From: Malus domestica
Taxonomy: Eukaryota > Streptophyta > Magnoliopsida > Rosales > Rosaceae
NCBI RefSeq assembly: GCF_042453785.1
Contig: NC_091669.1
Coordinates: 9,188,501 to 9,252,500 of the forward strand
Direction of reading: 5' to 3'
DNA: 64,000 bases
The notes below the pieces were generated by a model, which did no database searches, was not told the DNA's origin, and was given only the letters and a program-made list of their open reading frames with translations. This document shows, piece by piece, positions 12,847 through 25,799 of this stretch. Made by a program: the position numbers and the translations under genes. Within the stretch, counting starts at the first letter, position 1; every line of letters begins with the position of its first letter.

Positions 12847-15800
12847 TATCAACCTCATTATAAATAAGGTAAACTAATGAAAATGGCTTGAAAACTTTGA
12901 GTTTTAATGATAAGGACAAAATAAAGGGTAAAGTGAATAGTACCAGAATTGACTTTTTAGTGTAAAAATGTGGTTTTTCGTTAAAGTGAACAGTACCGGG
13001 TGTTTTTCGTTAAAGTTCTCTTATAAATATGGACCTTCCATGGTTGGACCCATGTCCCTTCCTCCTTTTTCAACCGAAGTAGGATTTTCTTCCCTCTTTT
13101 CCTCTCACACTTTGTTTTCTATCTTATTGTCTTTATAAAAAAAATCAATATAAAATGTTAACGTGGCTTAATCGTAACCATTCAAATAAGAAAGAAGAAA
13201 AAGAAAGAAAAGAGAAATTAGAAAGAGAGAGAATCCCCTCCTTTTCAGCCATGTCCCTCCTCCTTTTATTATCCCTTTGGTTATACAAACTACCTATCAT
13301 TCGTTCATCATCAATCACTACAAGAACAGTGACTATTAGAGCAAGTCCAACCATGGTAGATTCAACATTCACCTCCCATCCATTTCTTCAGGCCATGGCT
13401 CATGGAGTCTTTTGCAGTAGCCATGTTGATTGTAGCCTCAAGTTTAGATCTATGACAGTTACTATTCATGACGGATTGAAGTAGCATAACCATAGTATCT
13501 ATTTTAAATTAATTTTAACCGTTGAATAATTAGTGAAAAACATTGTCATGGTAGTTACTATTCACAATAGGTGAAAAGTAGTAAAGCGAAGTCAAGACAA
13601 TTAAAGAAAAATTAATGAAACCTTTTCGTTAAAGTTCATTTTAAATAAAATAAGTCTTAATGAAACACTTTTGTTATTGTTCAATTTTAAAGTTAAAGAC
13701 ATTTTTTATCTAAAAAATCATTCATGGTACTATTTATTAACACTTTTATTTTGTCATTTTAATTAAAACTAAAAATTTTTAGAACTTTTCGTTAGTTTTT
13801 CTTTAAATAAATAAATATTAACTGTCACACAAGTTCACTCCTAAACTCAAGTCTACCAAATGGGTGAAAATTGTTCTTAGTACCTACAAATTAGAGGTGG
13901 ATATATAAATTGCCCCAATTAATTTTTATTAGAGGCAGAAATACAGATGTACCTCTTTTAAAAAGTTATTAGATTAGATGAAGTCCACACATTAGTAAGG
14001 AACTCTCACAAAACGTATATATCTAACCAAGTCCCAATATTTTGCTTCTGAGCACGCAAATTAAAAACAAACATCTTTCCTCCCATACTGTGAATGTCTA
14101 TGTCGCCCTTTTTATCATCATTTGCAATAAAAATAGAAAAATAATTAAAAAAATCAGTAAAATAAAAATAACTAATTAATCCAGAAATAAATCACACATA
14201 AACAAACACTCATAAACCCTACAAATGAAAATCAATGGCTGGTAGAGAGAATTACTATAGATATATGAACCAAGTCTTGAATCTCTTCAAAACTATATTT
14301 GTTTTGGGCATACAGAATGAATGATTTCACATGAAAGTAGGAACTAGACTTGGGTTCTTCAAATGTTCTCGTATGTTGTCGAGATGATAGTTGAGCCGAG
14401 TATGGTGGTGAGAGTAATTAAAAAAATGAATGCAAATGAAAAAGGGGGATATGAAGTATATGTTCAGACGTAGAAGAGTGCGACGATACATATAAGTGGG
14501 TGTGTGAGTTATTGGAGAATTAGGATTTAGATTAATGATTTTATTTTTTTCACACCACCTCTAAAAGAAAAGAAAAAAATACAGATGTTCCCCCCTAATG
14601 GAAACTATTAAATTAAAAAAAATATATTAAGGATGCATTTTTTCACCTCTACACGACTTTAGCTTTAATTAATTTTTTGCAGACGATCCCTATAGAGTGA
14701 TTTAATATGAATGGTATTGATTATAAAGACGATGTTTTATGAATAGACAACGAACAATTTTGAATATAAACTCCTACTCATTCTTTAAGTATTCAAGTAT
14801 TATTCTTCCTATTTAGTCTAAAAGATAAAAAATAAAACACAAAAACAATAAAGATAACAAAGCATCTTGAGGAGGAACGCCTCCTCGTTCGATGCTCATT
14901 TGTAATTTTATTTTGTTAATTTTAATAATGGTAGAATTTTTCCTTTAAACTCGATGTAGGCTATATAAAGCCGAACCAACATATATCTTTGTTTCTCTCT
15001 TGGTTTTTTTTATTTATTTTTTATTTTTTGACAAATGATAAGATAATTTACACTAAATTCATTTAATTACGAAGATCGAGAATGAACACGAAATCTTAAG
15101 TGCAAAAACAAATGTTTGTAACTAACTAAGCTATAAACCACTTGTAAGGATCTTATTATTTTGAATTTCTAGTTTTTGTCATTTCTTTTTTGCCTTGCTT
15201 GATATTGACCTCATATCCGTCTCCTAGCACTATTCTTTTTCAACTTTGTTTTTAATCATCAGCAACAAGAAGAGCAAGAACTATGATTTTACTTAACTTT
15301 CATACAAACTTTTCAAGGTGCGGTTTATTATCATGTTATTTGTTGATGCTCAAATTTAGGGGTGCAATCAATTTGGATTTCAGAGGATTTTAAAAGATTT
15401 TTTTTAAGTAACAGATTTCAATGGATTTTAATAGATTTTACAATTCTATATAGATTTTGACAGATTTGTGTGAATTTTCATTATAGATTTGTATTATCTT
15501 CTTTCATGGGTTTTTTAGGATTTTTTAGGATTTCAAAAGATTAACACCTGAAACTCTTGTCAACTATTGTTGCAGTCACCTTGTTTGTCTCTCCACATGT
15601 CCATAGTAACAATTACTGGCTTTCAGATGATAGTTGGAGACTAGTTTTCTAAAACACGTCCTACTGTTTAGGTCTCTATACATTTTGTTACATGAACTTA
15701 GAGCAATTTGCATACATTTGCATAGCCTTTTTCTTTATTTGGGGTTCAAGTAATCCATTATTTGGGGTTAATTTGTCTTATTTCAATATAATTCGCTGCT

Positions 15801-16340
15801 CTATACAAATCAAAATGACCAAATCACAGTACCAAATCAAAATCATCTATTAGCTGTACAAAACGAAATGAAAGAAATAAGAATCCAATTCTGTAACAGG
15901 AAATGGGTAATTTCCAAAGGAGTCAAATTCACCTTAGCAGCCAAGCAAAACTCCAAATTCCACCGGTTAGTTATTGGAAAAGCCACCAAATTAACAAATG
16001 GGTTTTTGCAGAAAAGCTTCCAGCTTTCATACAATGGGTGAAGACATTCCAATTCCTTGGCTCGCTGTCGGCACTGTCAAACAACAGATATGGTTTTCCT
16101 CAAAGCTTGGGTTTATCAGTCTCGGAGGTTTTAGCACTACGTTTGCAGACTGAGTACAACTATACAGAAGAGAAAAGCAATACCTCGAGGGATTGAGGAC
16201 TTCAACCTGAGAGAGGAAGTCTAATGAATGTGAAAAGAAATACGAGAGGGGAGGTTGGATTCTTGATGGCATTGGTATTTATACAATCCACTCTCAAATC
16301 CATCAAAATTCTCTATTTATTAAAATTCTAGCAAATTTTT
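12847..16340. other. Intergenic repeat-rich interval
   Basis: No supported gene. Scattered sequences such as TTTTCGTTAAAGTT (about 12980-13015 and 13625) and AGAGCAAGTCCAACCATGG (13338) look like worn transposon ends. A stretch at 15360-15545 is rich in GGATTTTA-type words that recur inverted at 16500-16710. The segment 15900-16200 has ORFs in both directions, with no family I recognise. Confidence 0.5.
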
Positions 16341-16343
16341 ATT

Positions 16344-16490
16344 GGGATGTGTTACCTACACATCTTTTTTTACGTCTTACACATTGTTTGTTAATTTCTA
16401 TCGTTGATTTTCTTCAATTAATCTGCTTCAACGATCAAAAATTAAAAAAATATGTGAAAAGTAAAAAAGAGTGTGTGGATATCACATCTC
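16344..16490. mobile_element. MITE-like foldback element (family B copy)
   Basis: The left end GGGATGTGTTACCTACACATC pairs imperfectly with the right end GTGTGTGGATATCACATCTC in inverted orientation. The interior contains TTAATTTCTATCGTTGATTT and its partner. Related copies lie at 22453-22595, 57211-57356 and 58684-58824. Confidence 0.65.
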
Positions 16491-16504
16491 ATCTTTATAT
16501 TATC

Positions 16505-16712
16505 ACTACACTTAGATTTGGTAGACATTTTTAAAAACATAATTGACTATCCATGAATTTGATTGTATTCTTTAAAATCCTCTTAAATCCTAATTTGACT
16601 ACACAATGATTTCAAATTTCTTTAAAATCCTCTTTCAAAATCATAATTGACTACACTCTAATTTTAAAATTGATTAAAATCCTATCAAATCATAATTTGA
16701 CTATACCCTCTT
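16505..16712. repeat. Degenerate tandem repeat of an AATCC/TTTAAAATCCT word
   Basis: Units of roughly 50 bp containing TTTAAAATCCT(C/A)..AATCATAATTTGACTA occur three to four times in succession. The inverted relative at 15360-15545 suggests one larger, decayed element around 15.36-16.71 kb. Confidence 0.5.
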
Positions 16713-16719
16713 TAGTTCA

Positions 16720-16870
16720 AGATAGATTATATTCACACATCTTAAATTACTTCTTCTATATTTTTTAATTTTTTAATATTTTCTACCCATCACTAGCACT
16801 TGATAAATAAATATTAAAAATTAAAAAGATGTAGGAGAAATAATTTAAGGTGTGTGAATATAATCTGTCT
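16720..16870. mobile_element. Foldback MITE with long inverted repeats
   Basis: AGATAGATTATATTCACACA at the left end is mirrored by TGTGAATATAATCTGTCT at the right. The pairing extends about 60-65 bp per arm around a short loop (TACCCATCACTAGCACTTG). No coding capacity. Confidence 0.8.
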
Positions 16871-16880
16871 TTGCTCAATT

Positions 16881-17236
16881 ACCAGGATTTAAGAGAAAGG
16901 ACAGACGGAGTAGAAGGGGAGGAGGAGCCACTATTTGTGGTGCAAGAAGAGGGGAGAGGAGACGAGGTTAATGTGTGCGGCAGCTCTCTCGCAAAGGGCA
17001 AGCCCTGTGCGTGAAGGGAGAGTCGAGAAAGTTCCCTACACTTTCTGGAATGCAACCATGTGTCGTATGGTTGTAAGTCCTTCCTCTGGGCATAGGAAAA
17101 CATCCCGGCCCGGCGGCCCCTCCTATCTGTGAGAGAGTTTCCGGTAGCCCTAAACAATAATTTATGAGAAGAGGGAGGGAGACTTGGGTGGCTTCATTTT
17201 AGACCAAAAAATTGGAAGCTCAGAGTCTAGAGAGCA
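16881..17236. repeat. Direct repeat copy A (about 356 bp)
   Basis: This matches 18055-18382 along its length. Shared landmarks are ATTTAAGAGAAAGGACA, GCAAAGGGC(A/G)AGCC(C/T)TGTGCGTG, GAGAGTTTCCGG(T/C)AGCCC, GAGAAGAGGGAGGGA and TCTAGAGAGCAT. The two copies differ by substitutions and several small indels. It could be a worn LTR pair or a dispersed repeat, and I cannot assign a superfamily. Confidence 0.75.
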
Positions 17237-18054
17237 TTGCCATAGTCAGATTCCTGCTATGTCTGGTGTTTTTTTGGGTTTTTATGCGAGTACAAGATAC
17301 AACTATTCGATTTCTTAAACGTGAGACACGTCTTAGATTTTGAGTATGAAATTGAATTTTAGAACCGATTGTAGCGAAAAAAAATCGATCTACTTTCGTT
17401 GGATATTTTGGCTTAAATTTTTTGATTCCCAACACTCAATTAAATGATTCTAATTGTTATGGAAAAGTCTTGTTGGAAAGTGGTAAGTTGTCTTTTTTGT
17501 TGGATTAGAACTTTGTATTGAAATTGTAATACAATCGTGATATAATATGGATCCGTTGTTGGTTTCTTATGATGATTCTAATAAGAGTCATTGAGATTGA
17601 TCTATTATAAATAGTAACCGTTACTCTCATAATATGTTATTGATCCAAAGACTTATTGTTAGGAAGAGTATTGATTTTTTTCAAGAGAAGAAAATGTGCA
17701 CCGTTTAGAGGATGCAATGGCTTCTTCTGTTACAAATTCTGCAGGTATGTTTGTCTTTCGAATTGCAAAAACGCATTTCTAGTTTGTTGATCATGTCTGG
17801 TAGTTCTATGGCTTAATCTTTGATCTTGGTTGCGGTTAGATTAATCTTACATGTGGTATTTGAACCATAGGTTATGGCCATTGAATTCGAAGGTTATTGA
17901 AACAAATAGAGAGAAAAACATGCATGGGAAAAACTGCTGGGATTCGAACCTACTACCTGAAATCAATTTTAGGGTTCCGTTAACATAAATTAAAATTATA
18001 AAGAGACAATTAAGTTTTCAAATTGTTGATGGATTTGTAACATGAAACTTATGA
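17237..18054. other. Interval between the direct repeats, with copia-like traces
   Basis: The segment holds TTGTTGGAAAGTGGTAAG (17471), a TATA-like ATTATAAATAG and an ATGGCTTCTTCTGTTACAAA reading near 17717. Together these resemble the LTR and the start of gag of a Ty1/copia element. No continuous ORF is present, so this is a tentative remnant only. Confidence 0.3.
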
Positions 18055-18382
18055 ACCAAGATTTAAGAGAAAGGACAAGCGGATTACGAGGAGGGAACGA
18101 GGAGTCACTATTGTTGGTGCAAGAAGTCGGGAGGAGGTTCTTGTGTGCGGCTACTCTCGCACAAAGGGCGAGCCTTGTGCGTGGAGAGAGACTTCCCTAC
18201 ACCTCCTGGAATGCCACCATGTCGTCCATGACCAATGATACAATGTAATTGGTTGTAAACCCTTCTTTGGGGCATGGGACCAACATGCTAGCCCGACCTA
18301 TTTGTGAGAGTTTCCGGCAGCCCGAATCTAGAATTTCCGAGAAGAGGGAGGGAAAGTTGGAGGCTCTGTGTCTAGAGAGCAT
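18055..18382. repeat. Direct repeat copy B (about 328 bp)
   Basis: Partner of copy A at 16881-17236, in the same orientation, about 820 bp downstream of it. It ends about 290 bp before the G6PDH stop codon (G6PDH is on the opposite strand). Confidence 0.75.
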
Positions 18383-18669
18383 GTTTGGTGTACATAGAAA
18401 GATTTCCACCATTGCGGTCCAATATTACACATTCAACAATCTCACCAATACTGTTCACAATTGAGAGTTGTTAAAATTGTTTTACCGTGAGTAAAATCCA
18501 CAAAGTCATGTGATGATTCAATGATTCACCAGAATAACCACCACATAACAGAAACATTTTAGTATTTCAATATCTGCATTGACGAGAATCAATGGCTAAA
18601 CCGGGGAACAAGAACAAGACATGAGCATGCAAAAACCGCGGAGCAAAATTTATGTAACTTTGCCAAGTG

Positions 18670-21600
18670 TCAATCATCACTGAGATCACCCCACCTGACA
18701 TTGTGCTTCGCAGCAAGATAATGCGGTCCTACAGGTCCTCTACTGCCATAGGGGTAGAGCTCGGGAACAATCTTCTTCTGTTCAAGCTCCTTCAACAATG
18801 GCGTGAATAGTGACCAAGCAGCATCCAGCTCGTCACTTCTAATGAACAACCTTCGTTCCCCTTCAATTGCATCTAGGAGTAGCCTCTCATATGCATCTGG
18901 TATTTCTTTTGGATACCTTCACAAAGCAGTCATACTCTTAATAATGTGTTAATTATGCAAGTGATTATCATGCAGAAAAGTTAATGAATTAGGGAAAAAA
19001 CTTTTACTAGTATGAGCATCCCCATTTGGTTAAGTGTTTACTAAAGTTTAGTGGAGATTTAAGACAATTTCGTACAGCCTAATGCCTACAAGAGTATTGT
19101 ACCTTGATCGGTAAAGCAAATTCAGGTCACTTCGATCCAGTCTCATGCCAAGACCAGGGACTTTGTTGTTGATCTTCAGATATATGGCTTCATCAGGTTG
19201 TACACGAAGCACAAGCTCATTTGTAGCCTTATCTAAATCGGTTCCAAAGTTCCTCTTATACAAGTTTCCCGGAACATGTCTGAATTGGACTCTGATCTCT
19301 GCTCTGGTTAAGTAATCATGGCGAAAAAATAAGGTTGTTCAACTATTTGCATCTCACAATATGAGGGAATACAAAAATAAATGATCCTTAGGGAGACTAG
19401 ACATTTCGACATACCGCTTAGTATGGAGAGCCTTTCCTGCTTTCATCAAGAAAGGAACTCCATCCCATCTGGCATTGTCAATAAAGAGAGCTGCTGCGGC
19501 AAATGTAGGGGTGAGACTGTCTTTTGGCACAGTTGGGTCGTCTATATAAGCAGGATACAATTTACTGCCCTTGCTGTGACCCTTGTATTGACCAATGACT
19601 ACGTCTTCAAGCAGCAGTGGCCTCATTGACCGTAGAACCTTAACCTGAGTTCAGATCATCTCCCCCAATCAAATATATCATGATCAACTCAAAGGTGAGA
19701 ACATTAAGGTAGGATCTCCATAACATTCTGGGATAGAATTTCTTAAAAAACAGAATTTTGACATAAATGAGATCGGAAACAGAGAAATTTACCTTTTCGT
19801 TCCTAATGTCTTCAGCATCTAGGCTGACTGGTGTTTCCATAGCAAACAGTGCTAATATTTGCAGAAGATGGTTTTGCATTATGTCCCGTATGATCCCATA
19901 CTTGTCAAAATATCTGGAAACGAGGGTAATCACGGTCAGGTGATTGAATAATTTAATGCCATACAACATTGTAGACGAAGAAACTCACCCTCCTCTTCCC
20001 TCTGTGCCAAAATCTTCAGAAAAGATGAGTTGCACATTACGAATGTAGTTACGAGACCAGACAGGCTCAAAAACAAGATTTGAGAAGCGAAGCACTGATA
20101 GATTCTCGACAAGTTCCTTGCCCAAGTAATGGTCAATCCTGAAAAGTATTACTTAGAAGCTCAAACTTCGTTCATTAAAATCAAATAAATCTGAGTATTC
20201 ATAAAGCATGAGATTTATTCACCTAAATATTTGGTCTTCAGCAAGGTATTGCTTTAAACATTTGGTTAGCTCCGCAGATGATTCCGAATCACGACCGAAT
20301 GGCTTTTCAACAATTACCCTCGTCCACCCATTTGCTGAAGAAGCTTTAACGCTAGCACATCTGACCACATCCACAAATATGTTTGGAGGTATTGATAAGT
20401 AAAACAACCTATTTGACTTGCTTCCGGCCTGCAAATGAGCACCATCCAAGATATCAAGCCGTTTGTAAGAAAATGTTAGTTATTGTCATTGTACATCAAT
20501 ATCTGTCAGAAAGATGGTTGTTCATGCCATCCACCAGACCACCATTATATATATGTATATATATTCAGATTAGTATTTCATCTAGGAGTTCCTTGTCAGA
20601 GGTCGGTTCTCGGATATAAACTTTTATTGATAGTCTTAATAGATTTGAAATCTATTTAAAGACAATTAATCTGTACATTCAAATAATAATAAGGTTTCCT
20701 GCAAGATTTAATTTTCCGCCATCTGTCTTAAATCCCAATTTACATCAACTTATCTAGTATTCGATGAGTTTTCTGCATGTACAAAAGTAGCTCATATTAA
20801 ACATACAAGAGAAAAAGATCTAGTACGCATTACCTCCTTCTCAATCATCTTGCTGTCCAATTCTGCGAAATCTTCCTCGGAATTATATTGACCAGCATGG
20901 TAGAAGCATCTTTTCAAGAACTGATCCATTTTGTCCTCACAATTTTCCCTGCGAGTCATTTATGCACGCCAATTTGTAGATAACACAAAGAATTCATGTA
21001 ACCGTCTGTTCACCGTTGCTTAGCAAGACAACATACCTCTTATCTATCCTGCAAGTCAAGGTTCTGCTAATCATGTTCCTTAGCTCTTCATCAGTCATTT
21101 GAGTTCGAGCATAACCAAACACCATGAAATTCTACACAAAGATATAAGCATATAGAACGTAGTTAGCCATTTATTTGGTACGAACACCAAGTGAAAACTG
21201 ATGACATGATGAAGACTGTAACCTCAGGTAGACAATCTTCATAATAAAGAGCGAAAAGCGCTGGAAATATCTTCTTCTTTGCAAGGTCTCCAGAAGCACC
21301 AACAACAGTTATGCTTAAATTAGATGCTACATTTTCTGAATCCGAGATGGGAAAGGATTTGCCACGAGGCTCGGTATATTCTTGTCCCAGAGTATTTCCA
21401 GCTGAACAAATTCCAAATACCAATTTTACATTGAGCAGTAATAAACCCAACAAAGAAAATTAACCTAGTAAATGAAAGCACAACAGATCGCAGACAGCTA
21501 AATGGAGCACCAAGATGAAAAATATGTGGATTCGAAATCCGAAAAACACTATAACTTCCAAAGCAAGTTACTTTGCAGTCACTAATTGTAGTTTTTATTG

Positions 21601-22134
21601 CTAAAATTGTATCTATACGCATTCAATCCAGGTTAAGTAGAACTCTAGAAGAATGATTTCCAGTTGTCAAAAGTGCTTTTCTGAAACTGGTCAAAAAAAG
21701 CATCATACATAATTGAAATTAGATATTGTCTGTCAATAAAGAATGTTTCTTGTGGTTTAATCACAATCCTAAACAATCAATCAATCAAAATATAATATTT
21801 TGAAAATTCACACTTTGGAAGCAAATCAAGCAAATAAACAAACTTTTTACTCAAACAATTAAACAAAGGGCCAAAAGGAGTAGCAAAAAATCAACAGAAA
21901 ACCAAGAAACGAACCGGCATTGAAAGACACAGCATTGAGCGGATGCCCATTTGAGGATTTGAGCTGAAAGTGCTTTCTGGCGAGGATTCTGAGGGGAATC
22001 TGAGAAACCCATCTGGAGGAATGGGATTCTCTGAGCAAAGTGATGAACTTTATGAAGTGAGGTGTCTGGTTTTTGAATGAAGAGGGAGGGAATGAGGCTG
22101 AAGAAGATGAACAGGTACTCAGGTGAGTTGCCAT
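18670..22134 (-). CDS. G6PD: Plastidic glucose-6-phosphate 1-dehydrogenase, ten exons
   Basis: Coding exons are 22134-21915, 21401-21223, 21131-21037, 20948-20834, 20428-20223, 20138-19989, 19913-19793, 19644-19415, 19303-19103 and 18916-18670. All have GT..AG borders and consistent phases, giving 587 residues, normal for plastidic enzymes. It catalyses the first step of the oxidative pentose phosphate pathway, glucose 6-phosphate plus NADP+ to 6-phosphogluconolactone plus NADPH. A Ser-rich transit peptide precedes the NADP-binding motif [10 protein letters not shown] (108-117) and the active-site motif RIDHYLGKE (272-280). Cys160 and Cys168 (CRIDKRENC) match the spacing of the two thioredoxin-regulated cysteines of the P1 isoform (C149 and C157 in potato), so a light-inactivated P1/P2-type enzyme is inferred. 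The start agrees with a TATA box at 22195-22188. Confidence 0.96.
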
Positions 22135-22187
22135 GCAATAGGGGAAGAGATGAAGCTCAAAAAATTTGAGGAATAATTTCAGAGGAG

Positions 22188-22195
22188 TATTTATA
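22188..22195 (-). promoter_or_regulatory. Probable TATA box of plastidic G6PDH
   Basis: TATAAATA on the minus strand, about 55 bp upstream of the start codon, implying a short leader of roughly 25-30 nt. Inferred from motif and distance only. Confidence 0.5.
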
Positions 22196-22452
22196 ACTTA
22201 CCTTTTGAGATAATGTTTTGTTAAATGAGTGATATCCGTGCACACTTGGTTGGTTCAGAAAATCTCACATATCAGATCCATGCTTTGTTTACTTGGTTAG
22301 CAAAAGTATATAATATTATTTTGCACTTCTTGGTGAGAGAACATATTGGGATTATTAATATTAACCACTCTCCAAAGAGTTAGCAAATTTTTATTCAAAA
22401 GTGTTAGTTGTTAGTTTCATTGGAGATTGGCTAGAGATGCATGCATTTGATT

Positions 22453-22595
22453 AGAGTGGTCCTATCACACACCCATTTTTACTTCTCATACATTAATTTT
22501 TAGCCGTCTAATCAAATGAATTGAAAATGATCGAGGTACAAAAATTAATAAAAGTATGTGAAAAATAAAAAGATATGTGTGAGTAGCACCACCCT
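22453..22595. mobile_element. MITE-like foldback element (family B copy)
   Basis: GAGTGGTCCTATCACACACC at the left pairs with GGTGGTGCTACTCACACAT read from the right end. The interior TACTTCTCATACATTAATTTTT pairs with AAAATTAATAAAAGTATGTGAAAAATA. It lies about 260 bp upstream of the G6PDH TATA box. Confidence 0.65.
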
Positions 22596-22804
22596 TAATA
22601 TGCACAAGACAACAAGCTATAGAAAGTGGAATGAGCAAACGGAGTGACCCACTTTGTCTAAACTATATTTTGTAAACCATATAATGTGATTGTTGATGAT
22701 TTGATTACTATTTAAGTATTAGTTAACGTATTTATTTTCTATTGATGGCAAATCATATGATCTGCAAAGATGATCTATGAAGTGCAGCTTAAAAAATAGA
22801 TAAT

Positions 22805-23020
22805 TAGGATCGTTAAAACTCAATCTGAAGTGAGTTCCATAGATAATCTCCTTTTTTTTTGAAGAAAATGGAGATCTATCCCCTTAATAATGAAAATGAA
22901 ACTTGTCTTAAAATTTTAGGATCATTAAAATTCAATGTGAAGTGAGTTTCGCAACCAATCTTTATTTTTTGAAGAAAATGGAGATCTATCCCCTTTACAA
23001 TGAAAATGAAACTTGTCCAA
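22805..23020. repeat. 112-bp tandem direct repeat
   Basis: TAGGATC(G/A)TTAAAA(C/T)TCAAT opens at 22805 and again at 22917. Both copies continue through GAAGAAAATGGAGATCTATC and AATGAAAATGAAACTTGTC. Two copies differ by scattered substitutions. Confidence 0.85.
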
Positions 23021-24268
23021 AAAATGGGCCAACTCTTAAATGCTTAGACATCAAGGATTGTTGACCCCATTTTGGAAGTGACATATTTGGCCCATCCCTG
23101 GCCTCAGCCCCACACAAAGCCCATCCCTAACCAGCCTATAAGTTTGAATTTGTTCTTACACAGTTAGGATTAGGATAATGTTAAGGAGATTAAATTTGTA
23201 AATATAATTTACAAATTAAATGATATGTCATTAATAAGAATGAACATTTTTATCAACGCTTAAGTAATAAACTAATCATCAACTTCCATGTCTTTTAGTT
23301 TCTCTATTTTTATTAATTAATTTAATCTCTCTAGCATTATTATTACCAGAAAAATGGGTTTAACACATGGCAAATCCAAGTCATCACAATGTGAACACTC
23401 ATTTGTGGTCAACAAACCTCCAGGCTCCGGACTGTCTTCACACGGAAGATTCAATTCAACCACTCCAAATTACTAATCTCGAAAACAATAATTGAATAAA
23501 CCATACGGTTTTGGAGGTCAACCTTAATATCTAAGTCAATCCTAAAATAATTAGACATCCAAAATGATTAAGGATTTAGAATTTCTTTGTAGCACAATAC
23601 GTTACATTTTTTTCATTATAAATGAATATTTTAATGTTTTGAATTTGTCTAGTTTTACAAGGATGATTTATAAATAATATTTTAAAAGATAGACGGTTCG
23701 GATTATCAAAATACATTACGGAGTGAGTTCCCACAAAAACACGTGTAAAATGTTGTGTAAAAAAAATGATGTCACGAATCCGCATTTTTAATAATAACTT
23801 TGAATTGGTCGAGTAGTCCATTAACATTATTTTTCTTAGTGGAATTTCAACAACGATTTTAATATTCCATCAAACATTAAAGTTCTTCCAAAAGAGCATA
23901 AAATGTTTTGAATGCTTTGGATTAAGGAATGGTTTCATAATTTCTTACCTTTGAGATAATTATTTACTTTCATTGCATGCATGCCTAACCATATGCCGAA
24001 ATTGAAGATATGCAATCTTGAACCAAGCTAAAACTTCAATCTCCGGTCATTTAGTATTACGGTCTAGTGATATTCTTTTTTCTTTGTAAGTGAGAGATTT
24101 TAGGTTCGGTTCTCACCAAATATGAATTTGAACTATATTATTACTAGCTCATTGTAAGGCTAAGTCTACCCCCTCTACTTAATATAGATAAATATCATTT
24201 GTTAAAAAAAACAAACTTGAATGTCCCATCCTCAAAATTAACCCTTGAAATTACTAGTCATCTACTTA
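23021..24268. other. Intergenic stretch without recognised features
   Basis: AT-rich sequence with short ORFs only. I see no conserved protein, RNA gene or well-bounded repeat. Confidence 0.5.
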
Positions 24269-25259
24269 GGCCATCTCCAACCGAAGGGTTTAGAGAGCCA
24301 GAGTGTCGAAAATAGTCTGAAAACCGTCTCTAACCGAGGGTTAGATCAGAGGGCTCGTGGGCCCCATGGAATCTGAAAGGTCCAAAGGGCTGGCCCAATC
24401 CAGCCAGCCAGACCGGGGCTGGCAAAAAATTCAAAAAATCCTGTCAGATATAACTGACAGGAATTCTTAAACAAAAATTTGATTCCAATGGCTAGCTGAC
24501 TAGCTGTTGCATTCATTTTTTTTTAAATTTTTTTATAATGAATTTAAACCTTTTTTTCCTATAAATACCTAAGTCATTCCTACACCATTTCTCACATAAT
24601 TTTCACCATTCCATGCTATCTCACTTCATTCTATTTTTTTTCCTATAACTTCTATTTTACAAAATTTGTTTCATATTTTTTTTGAAATTCCATTTTTTTC
24701 CTATAACTTCTATTTTACAAAATATGTTTCATATTTTTTTGAAATTCCATTTTTTTCCTATAACTTCGATTTTACAAAATTTGTTTCATATTTTTTTTTA
24801 AATTCCATTTTTTTCCTATAACTTCTATTTTACAAAATTTGTATCATATTTTTTTTTTACAAAACTTTACATAATTTGTTTCACTTAGAGGTTGGATTTG
24901 AATTTAAGTTGTAGTTTTTAAATAATAAATTATGTTTGGCCCTATGACCATTTGACTCTCGGTTGGAGTCGGTTTTTTGTGACAGGGCTAAAACGAGCCC
25001 TATGGCCATTGGACTCTCTGTTGGAGATGGAGGCAAATATGGCCATGTATTGTTCATTAAAATATCAATTTCTTGGAGGGCCAGATAGCTAAAACGAGCC
25101 CTCTGGCCAGCCCTCGGTTGGAGATGATCTTAATTTCTTGGAAAGCCATAGAGCTAAAACGAGCCATCTGGTCAGCCCTCGGTTGGAGATGACCTTAATT
25201 TCTTGAAAAGCCATAGAGCTAAAACAAGCCATTTGATTAGCCCTCGGTTGAAGATGACC
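24269..25259. mobile_element. PIF/Harbinger-like non-autonomous element with internal tandem repeats
   Basis: Terminal repeats GGCCATCTCCAACCGA and GGTCATCTTCAACCGA (inverted) bound 991 bp, flanked by TTA on both sides (24266-24268 and 25260-25262). A 3-bp TTA duplication is typical of PIF/Harbinger/Tourist elements. Two internal arrays are visible. One has about four copies of a roughly 58-62 bp unit containing CCTATAACTTCTATTTTACA (about 24630-24865). The other has about three copies of a roughly 64 bp unit ending AGCCCTCGGTTGGAGATGA (about 25066-25259). No transposase ORF. Confidence 0.7.
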
Positions 25260-25262
25260 TTA

Positions 25263-25799
25263 CCCACAAAATGTTAAATTAAACCAACTGATCAAATTCA
25301 ACCATCTTTTAGTCAGAACTTTTACTTTACGTGGGAAAAAACTTTTTAACGACCTTTTCAATTGTGTGGCACCAATAGAGAAAGTCACCACCTCAAATGA
25401 TGTATCCTTTAAAGTGAAAATTCCAAGATCAAATTAAATTTTTTTCGCCTTCACAAGGCAAATTTGGATGATATAGTTTTGCTGTCACGATAACATTTTG
25501 TGCTAATAATACAAGAACATACATTACATATTATTATATTATTAGCACGAAGCGTCACCGTAATAGTGTATTTACATCGTCAAAATTTCTTTCCTTAATG
25601 AGATAAGTAATAAGACTGCTAAAAGAACCACCATAAAATTTCAATTTTTGTTTTTGGAAAGACCATTGACTTAGTCTTGGTCATCAAAATTAAATATTAA
25701 AATGGTAGTTGACTGACATAGGGTCTATATCTGTGAAGGGCACCACTGCAAATTTGCAAAATATCAAAATAAGTTCACACACCAAAAGGTTATTATATT
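25263..25799. other. Intergenic stretch without recognised features
   Basis: AT-rich; nothing coding or structurally distinctive was found. Confidence 0.5.
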
